DNA of 64,000 nt. Source: Hydra vulgaris (taxonomy: Eukaryota; Cnidaria; Hydrozoa; Anthoathecata; Hydridae). The notes under the pieces were generated by a model, which was not told where the DNA came from, made no database searches, and saw only the letters and a list, made by a program, of their open reading frames with translations. This document shows, in pieces, positions 58,940 through 64,000 of this stretch (positions within the stretch are counted from its first letter, which is position 1; each line of letters opens with the position of its first letter). The translations under genes were made by a program, and so were the position numbers. The DNA is taken from positions 17,650,001 through 17,714,000 of the forward strand of contig NC_088921.1 in NCBI RefSeq assembly GCF_038396675.1, written 5' to 3'.

Positions 58940-60520
58940 AGTAAATAATTATCTAATTAAATGTCAATTATCAATAACAAACTAACATTTTCAATTGATT
59001 ATTGAATGCAAAGTCTTATATAGACTTTTGATCAATTAACACTTGGGAAAACAAAAAGTTGAAAATTGGCTATAATCCAGGTAAAGCAAACTTCAAAGAG
59101 AAATTTCTCGCATAGTCGCAAAAAGTTGCAGCTAATTTTTTAATTTCTTAAAAATAGACTCAGTTCCACGTTATTTAATAATAATTTGGTGATGCCTTTC
59201 GATACTTTATTTTTTGCGAGTTCACGGAAGTTGGAAGTTATGATTTAAACTTTTTTTTTCGGCTTAAAACATCATGAAAATTGAAAAAAAAAATTTTTTT
59301 TTTTTTGAGCATCTTAAAGACGTATATAATATGATACTCTTTAATATATAAACAAATTAGCAGAAAAAAAATTATTCACGAAACACTGCAAGAACAACAA
59401 AAACAAATTTTTTTTTTTGAAAACTTAAATTTGGCAACCATTTTTGACTTTGATGGTCACTATCTCTGGGATTACTATCACCAGAGTAAAAATATTTTGT
59501 ATTTTCCTTAATCTGAGTATTTTAAAGCAGTAGGAATTTAGTTTTCAAAAATCTGAGACAACTTTTTTGTGTATTTTGGCTACCCCGAAACACATAGTGT
59601 AAAGTACAGAAATCTATTTTCCTGATTAAATAAATTTTTATAGTACCAATTTGTAATTTATGATTATATATAAGTTATAATCATATTTTATATGATTATA
59701 ACTTCAAATCATAAATTTTTTTTGTATTTAACTTATATTTCAGAGGTGGTTTTCAAAAAAAGTTAGTCAAAAAATGATAGTAGAAAAGTAAAAAAAATTT
59801 TTTGTCGATGCCGATAAGTAAAAAAAGGTTAAAGCTGATGCAATCACCTAATTTTGTTGATATAAACCAATGACGTCATTGATATAAATTTCCAAACAAA
59901 AAAAGAAAACGGTAACTAAAAAACTTTACGTAATATTTCCATTGATCAAAATTTCAAAAACGGCTTCCTAATATTTTGAATAAACTTTGTTGACTAATGT
60001 ACATGTACTACTTGAAGTAAAGTTTGCAAGGAGACTTATTAGTTATTTTAATTTTCAGCTAGAATGGGCAAAACTTTTAAGGAAATAGCATTTTTGGGTG
60101 TTAAACTAAACATAATTGTTTTTTTTAGATCGTACTTTATTTCTTGCTAACTTTTTAATATAATATTTGGTGTTGTTGGAAGGCATTGCAATAAATTAAT
60201 TGCAAACTTTAAAAATGTATTTTACAGCAAGTTGCCAAGAAACTCCCTATAATCGCTGGAAAAAAACCCAATATTTAAGAAGTTTTTCAAAGTTACGCAA
60301 TCGCATAGTTTGGCAATTTTATTTCAAGTTTTACACCATAAATTAGAATTTCTTAAGTTATTTTTTTATTAGTATTTAATAATAACTAATTTTTAATAAT
60401 TTTAAGAATTATTTCTAAATTTTAATTTATGATTTACCTAATTTTATTTGAAGAATAAGACTTTTAATCGGGAATTTTGGTTTCATGACCATATGGGAAT
60501 ACCGCGTTTGACGGGACTCC
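58940..60520. other. Intergenic AT-rich stretch, no gene recognised
   Basis: Runs of A and T, including a TTATGATT...AATCATAA hairpin-like word near 59655-59715. No open frame of interest. Confidence 0.4.
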
Positions 60521-60523
60521 ACA

Positions 60524-60960
<437 letters not shown>

Positions 60961-61241
60961 AATATACATACATTGTAATATGGGCTAATTGTTCGATTTT
61001 TGAAATCTCTTCCCAATCCACTTCTAAAGAGGGGAGGGGGTTAGAAGTTGTTTAAAAAAATCAGATATACCCAAATAATTTTTGTTTCTTCGGGCCTGAC
61101 ATTTACATATTAAATTTAAATCTATATTGTAAAAAAAATCTAATTTGCGATGACCAGTTAAACACCAACTCAAATAAAACAAGTTGATGACGCAATTAAA
61201 AAACTTTTTGAAGCTGAATGTAAGTTATATTATTTACTTTC

Positions 61242-61622
61242 TCAAAGAACAGTCATTTCATGTTGATTTAAGATAAATTTTGAGATAGGTAGCGCATTCA
61301 AATCCATTGCCTGTTTGAGGGCACTTCTGGGTAACACTTCAGGTAATACTCTGATGTATGTGGGCAGTGTTTGTGGTGGGGCATTGGAAAAGGAATTTTT
61401 TTCACGTATATCAAAAAGGGTAGTTCTATCATATTTAGGGTCAAATATAGTCAACATGCGGGTATACCAGTAGTGTAAAGACGGGCTCCCTTCCGCATGA
61501 GTGCTAATAGGGGTTGTTAAATAATCATTGATTTTTTTGATTTCTTTTTTTTTGTTGAGCAGAAATCGGTTAGTGGCCATAATGAAACATTTTCGGGGGA
61601 GGGGGATTCGGGAAAAGGGCAT
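61242..61622 (-). CDS. Hypothetical protein, up to 126 residues, unknown
   Basis: A clean frame on the minus strand begins MPFSRIPLPRKCFIMATNRF; an internal ATG at 61580 would give 112 residues. The composition is soluble and ordinary, with balanced charges: NKKKEIKKINDYL, THAEGSPSLHYWYTRMLTIF, a PPQTLPTYIRVLPEVLPRSA stretch and a final ISKFILNQHEMTVL. No signal peptide or membrane helix is seen. It is unusual here in not being AT-biased low-complexity sequence. No family was recognised. It could be an exon or part of an element adjacent to the MITE that begins 36 bp away. Confidence 0.35.
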   Translation of the reverse strand: MPFSRIPLPRKCFIMATNRFLLNKKKEIKKINDYLTTPISTHAEGSPSLHYWYTRMLTIFDPKYDRTTLFDIREKNSFSNAPPQTLPTYIRVLPEVLPRSALKQAMDLNALPISKFILNQHEMTVL

Positions 61623-61657
61623 AATTTCTAAGCTATGGGTAATTCATGCATGTGTAA

Positions 61658-62279
61658 TAGGGTGGAGCGACTTTGAAAATTTTTGAAATTTGATTTGCCT
61701 GACCAGCAAATTAATATCTTTTGGTGAAAAAAGAACCTTACTCTTTTTTTTTTAGTTTAGATGAGTTCTTGAGGTTCCTCTTTGGATTCTAAATTTTTGA
61801 TGGGTCCTAATATTGTTTAAATTTTTTTTTTCTAAACTATATCAACTTGATACTTAAAAGAAGCAAAATAATATGCTGATTTTGAAAATAATATTTGTTT
61901 TTATTAAAAAATTAAAATTAAAAAAGTAGAGTTGTTTTTTGCATTAAAAACCCCCGTCCTCAACAAAACGGGGGTTTTAAGGTATATTTTTGCAAGTATT
62001 TTTTTCACTAAAAATTTTTTTTAATAAAACTATTATTTATGAAACAAGCCTTTTTTTCTGCTTTTTTTGAGTCCAAGGTTGATATGGTTTAGAAAAAAAA
62101 AAATTCAAAAATATTAGGACCTGTCAAGAACTTAAATTCCAAAGAGGACCCTCAAGATCTCATCAAATTCAAAAAATATTTTTTTACTTTTATCTTATAA
62201 TTAATAGACTTTGATTCGTGTCTCAGTAATATTGGTTTTTAAACTCTTTTTTTTTTGCTATGAAAATCGCTCCACCCTA
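61658..62279. mobile_element. Long-inverted-repeat MITE with GGGTGGAGCGA ends, TA target
   Basis: GGGTGGAGCGACTTTGAAAA (from 61660) is mirrored, with small differences, at the right end (...TGAAAATCGCTCCACCC, ending 62277), with TA on both sides. Further paired words run inward on both arms: ATGAGTTCTTGAGG.TCCTCTTTGGA, TGGGTCCTAATA.T, TAAACTATATCAACTTG. The centre is a GC hairpin AACCCCCGT...ACGGGGGTT at about 61949-61979. The whole 620-bp element is one imperfect fold-back with no coding capacity. The family is not known to me. Confidence 0.85.
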
Positions 62280-62531
62280 ATGTGTAAATCTTGACTAAGT
62301 CACTACTCATTAAAGCGCACTTTTTTGCTAGTTTTTTTTCTTTGTATTTGCTTTTTCAATCAAGTATTTTGTTATGGTAACATGACGCAACATAACTGGT
62401 ATCCGCAAGGACATCGACTGCTAAAACAGTTTTCAAAAATTTATAAGCCTTTAAACAATTTTTTTTTCCTTAATTATTATTATTATCCGTATATTAAAAT
62501 TTACAATGAAATAAATCGTGTTAATAAATGA

Positions 62532-63540
62532 GAGAGCTGGAGCAAGCAGAAGATATAAACTGTCTCATCATCGAGCCCCATTTACATTGAAAAAATCGTC
62601 AGTTTATATACAAATAAAAAAAGTAGCTAAGTACATAATAAGAATTTTACACACGTTAGTTACTATATAAATATTAGTGTTGAAATATAACGCAATATAT
62701 TAAAGATTAACAACAACATAAGATTAGTAAAGTTTTTTAACAAAAAAAATTAAATAAAAATAAAACTGCAACAAAAGAGAAGTAGTGTCAATAACTATTT
62801 TTTTAAATAATTTATATTATTTTTATATTTATTTTAAAAGAGATATTTTAAATCAAAATCATTTTGGTAATAAGAGACTCTTAGATTCTTTCCTGAATTG
62901 TTCCAAGGAGATGTTTTGAATGTTTTCTTTTTTGTAATACATTTTGAAAAGTGTTTCCATAGAAACGGTCCATGATATTCGATTTGGTAAGAACTTAGTT
63001 TTAAATTACTTTTTGGTACAATAAAGTTGTTAATTGAAAATTTAGCATGATACCTGTGCGAGATTTCACTAAAGTAAGTCTGAAATATAATAGAAGAAAG
63101 CCCATGTTTTATTTTAAACATGAATTGTAGAACTTGGTGTATATTAAGTTTATAGATACTTAGGGCACCAAGCTTCCTTAAAAGAGGTTCGCAATGAAAA
63201 GCTCTGTGTGCACCAAATACAATCCTGCGTGTTTTTGCTTACTATAAAGTTTTTTTAATTTACTATAATTAGTACTACCCCATACAATATTACAGTAAGA
63301 GATAAAACTATAAATAAATAAAAAGTATGTTTTTTTCAAGGAAGCAGTGTTAAGATATGGTTTAGTTTTATATAAGATGGAAATATTTATTGAGATTTTA
63401 TTTTCTATGTATTTTATATGTGGTTTCTATGACAAATTGTCATCTAGTATTACTCCTAAAAAATTAACGATTGGTTTCCTTTTGATAAATGTTTTATTGA
63501 TTAAAAGTTTAGGTAATTTTAGAGGTATTTAATTTTTAGT
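62532..63540 (-). mobile_element. LINE 3' end, minus strand
   Basis: On the minus strand a post-catalytic RT region (ISINISILYKTKPYL, FLFIYSFISYCNIVWGSTNY near 63270, FLGVILDD near 63440) leads to the C-terminal frame 63121-62834, which includes FKIKHGLSSIIFQTYFSEIS and YHGPFLWKHFSKCI. The 3' tail at 62532-62580 contains GGAGCAAGCAGAAGATA...TCTCATCATC, which is shared with the fragment at 50.8 kb. Catalytic boxes are missing; several frame changes are present. Confidence 0.75.
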
Positions 63541-64000
63541 TAATTTTGAAAAATTTGATATAATTTATATAATTAAAGGAGTGTTTATAAGATATAATCT
63601 TTTTATGCGTTTTATATTATATATAATCTATATAAAAAAAAGATGGTAAGGAAAGCTATTCAATCTTATCCTATAGTTTGTTTATCTTTATATTTTGTTA
63701 TCTACTTATTTTATTGTTTTTGTATGGTGCGATAATTTTAGCCATGGTTGCCTTTAATGAACCAGCGGATCGATATTGACTTGTTTACTCATAGACCATT
63801 GTTTATTCATTTGTTTAGTATGACTAGAGCGTGAGTTATTGTTCACTCAATGCTCCACAATGCACGTCGGATCAGCGCTCGCTGACTATGTGCTCGGATC
63901 TAAAATCTCACTCCATAGCACATCATTAAACACCAGCACAGGGCAGAAGCTTTTTTGACTAAGAGTGATGGCTTGTGGCCTACGTTGACTAATGTGTGCA
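63541..64000. other. AT-rich, then GC-richer end of window, nothing identified
   Basis: The last ~280 bp (from about 63720) are less AT-rich and contain words such as GGATCAGCGCTCGCTGAC and CACCAGCACAGGGCAGAAGC. It may be part of a feature running out of the window. No gene was recognised. Confidence 0.3.

Overview
The window looks like AT-rich nuclear DNA of a hydrozoan cnidarian, most likely Hydra or a close relative. The best evidence is a block of mitochondrial DNA at about 7.89-18.81 kb. It carries the medusozoan gene order rnl-trnW-cox2-atp8-atp6-cox3-nad2-nad5 and uses TGA as Trp. The rest is a transposon graveyard, with no clear single-copy host gene, long (TA)n arrays and few long reading frames.

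Layout. 0-3.1 kb: a hAT-type terminal motif and a zinc-finger, transposase-derived gene with one in-frame stop. 4.2-6.9 kb: a GGTTCTT tandem repeat and a truncated plus-strand LINE. 7.2-7.9 kb: an inverted array of a ~16-bp satellite. 7.89-18.81 kb: a nuclear mitochondrial insertion (NUMT) folded into a near-perfect inverted duplication with 4802-bp arms and a 374-bp loop. 19.4-20.5 kb: a decayed transposase-like gene. 20.6-21.4 kb and 26.6-30.8 kb: Penelope-like element (PLE) pieces, with at least five hammerhead-ribozyme-like motifs. 23-24 kb: two fold-back elements. 30.8-33.4 kb: a minus-strand LINE. 34.2 kb: a 42-bp tandem repeat. 36.2-38.9 kb: a multi-exon unidentified gene, probably a mobile-element gene, on the minus strand. 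39.5-43.9 kb: two minus-strand LINE 5' regions, each with an L1-ORF1p-like gene, plus an opposing RT fragment. 44.1-50.7 kb: three DNA transposons separated by long TA arrays (an unclassified DDE element, a symmetric Tc1-like element with an intact spliced transposase, and a decayed D37E mariner). 50.8-52.4 kb: LINE remains. 54.6-55.0 kb: two large perfect-looking hairpins. 55.5-55.9 and 57.7-58.9 kb: hAT fossils. 60.5-61.0 kb: a TA array. 61.2-61.6 kb: an unidentified open frame. 61.66-62.28 kb: a full-length inverted-repeat MITE. 62.5-63.5 kb: a LINE 3' end.

The most notable items are the palindromic NUMT, whose two arms share the same disabling changes, and the small hammerhead ribozymes in the PLE ends. 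Three sequence variants of these ribozymes keep the core and show compensatory changes in helix III. The Tc1-like element, with 226-bp symmetric ends, two direct repeats per end, TA duplications and a 93-bp intron in an otherwise open transposase, is the only element here that looks possibly functional.
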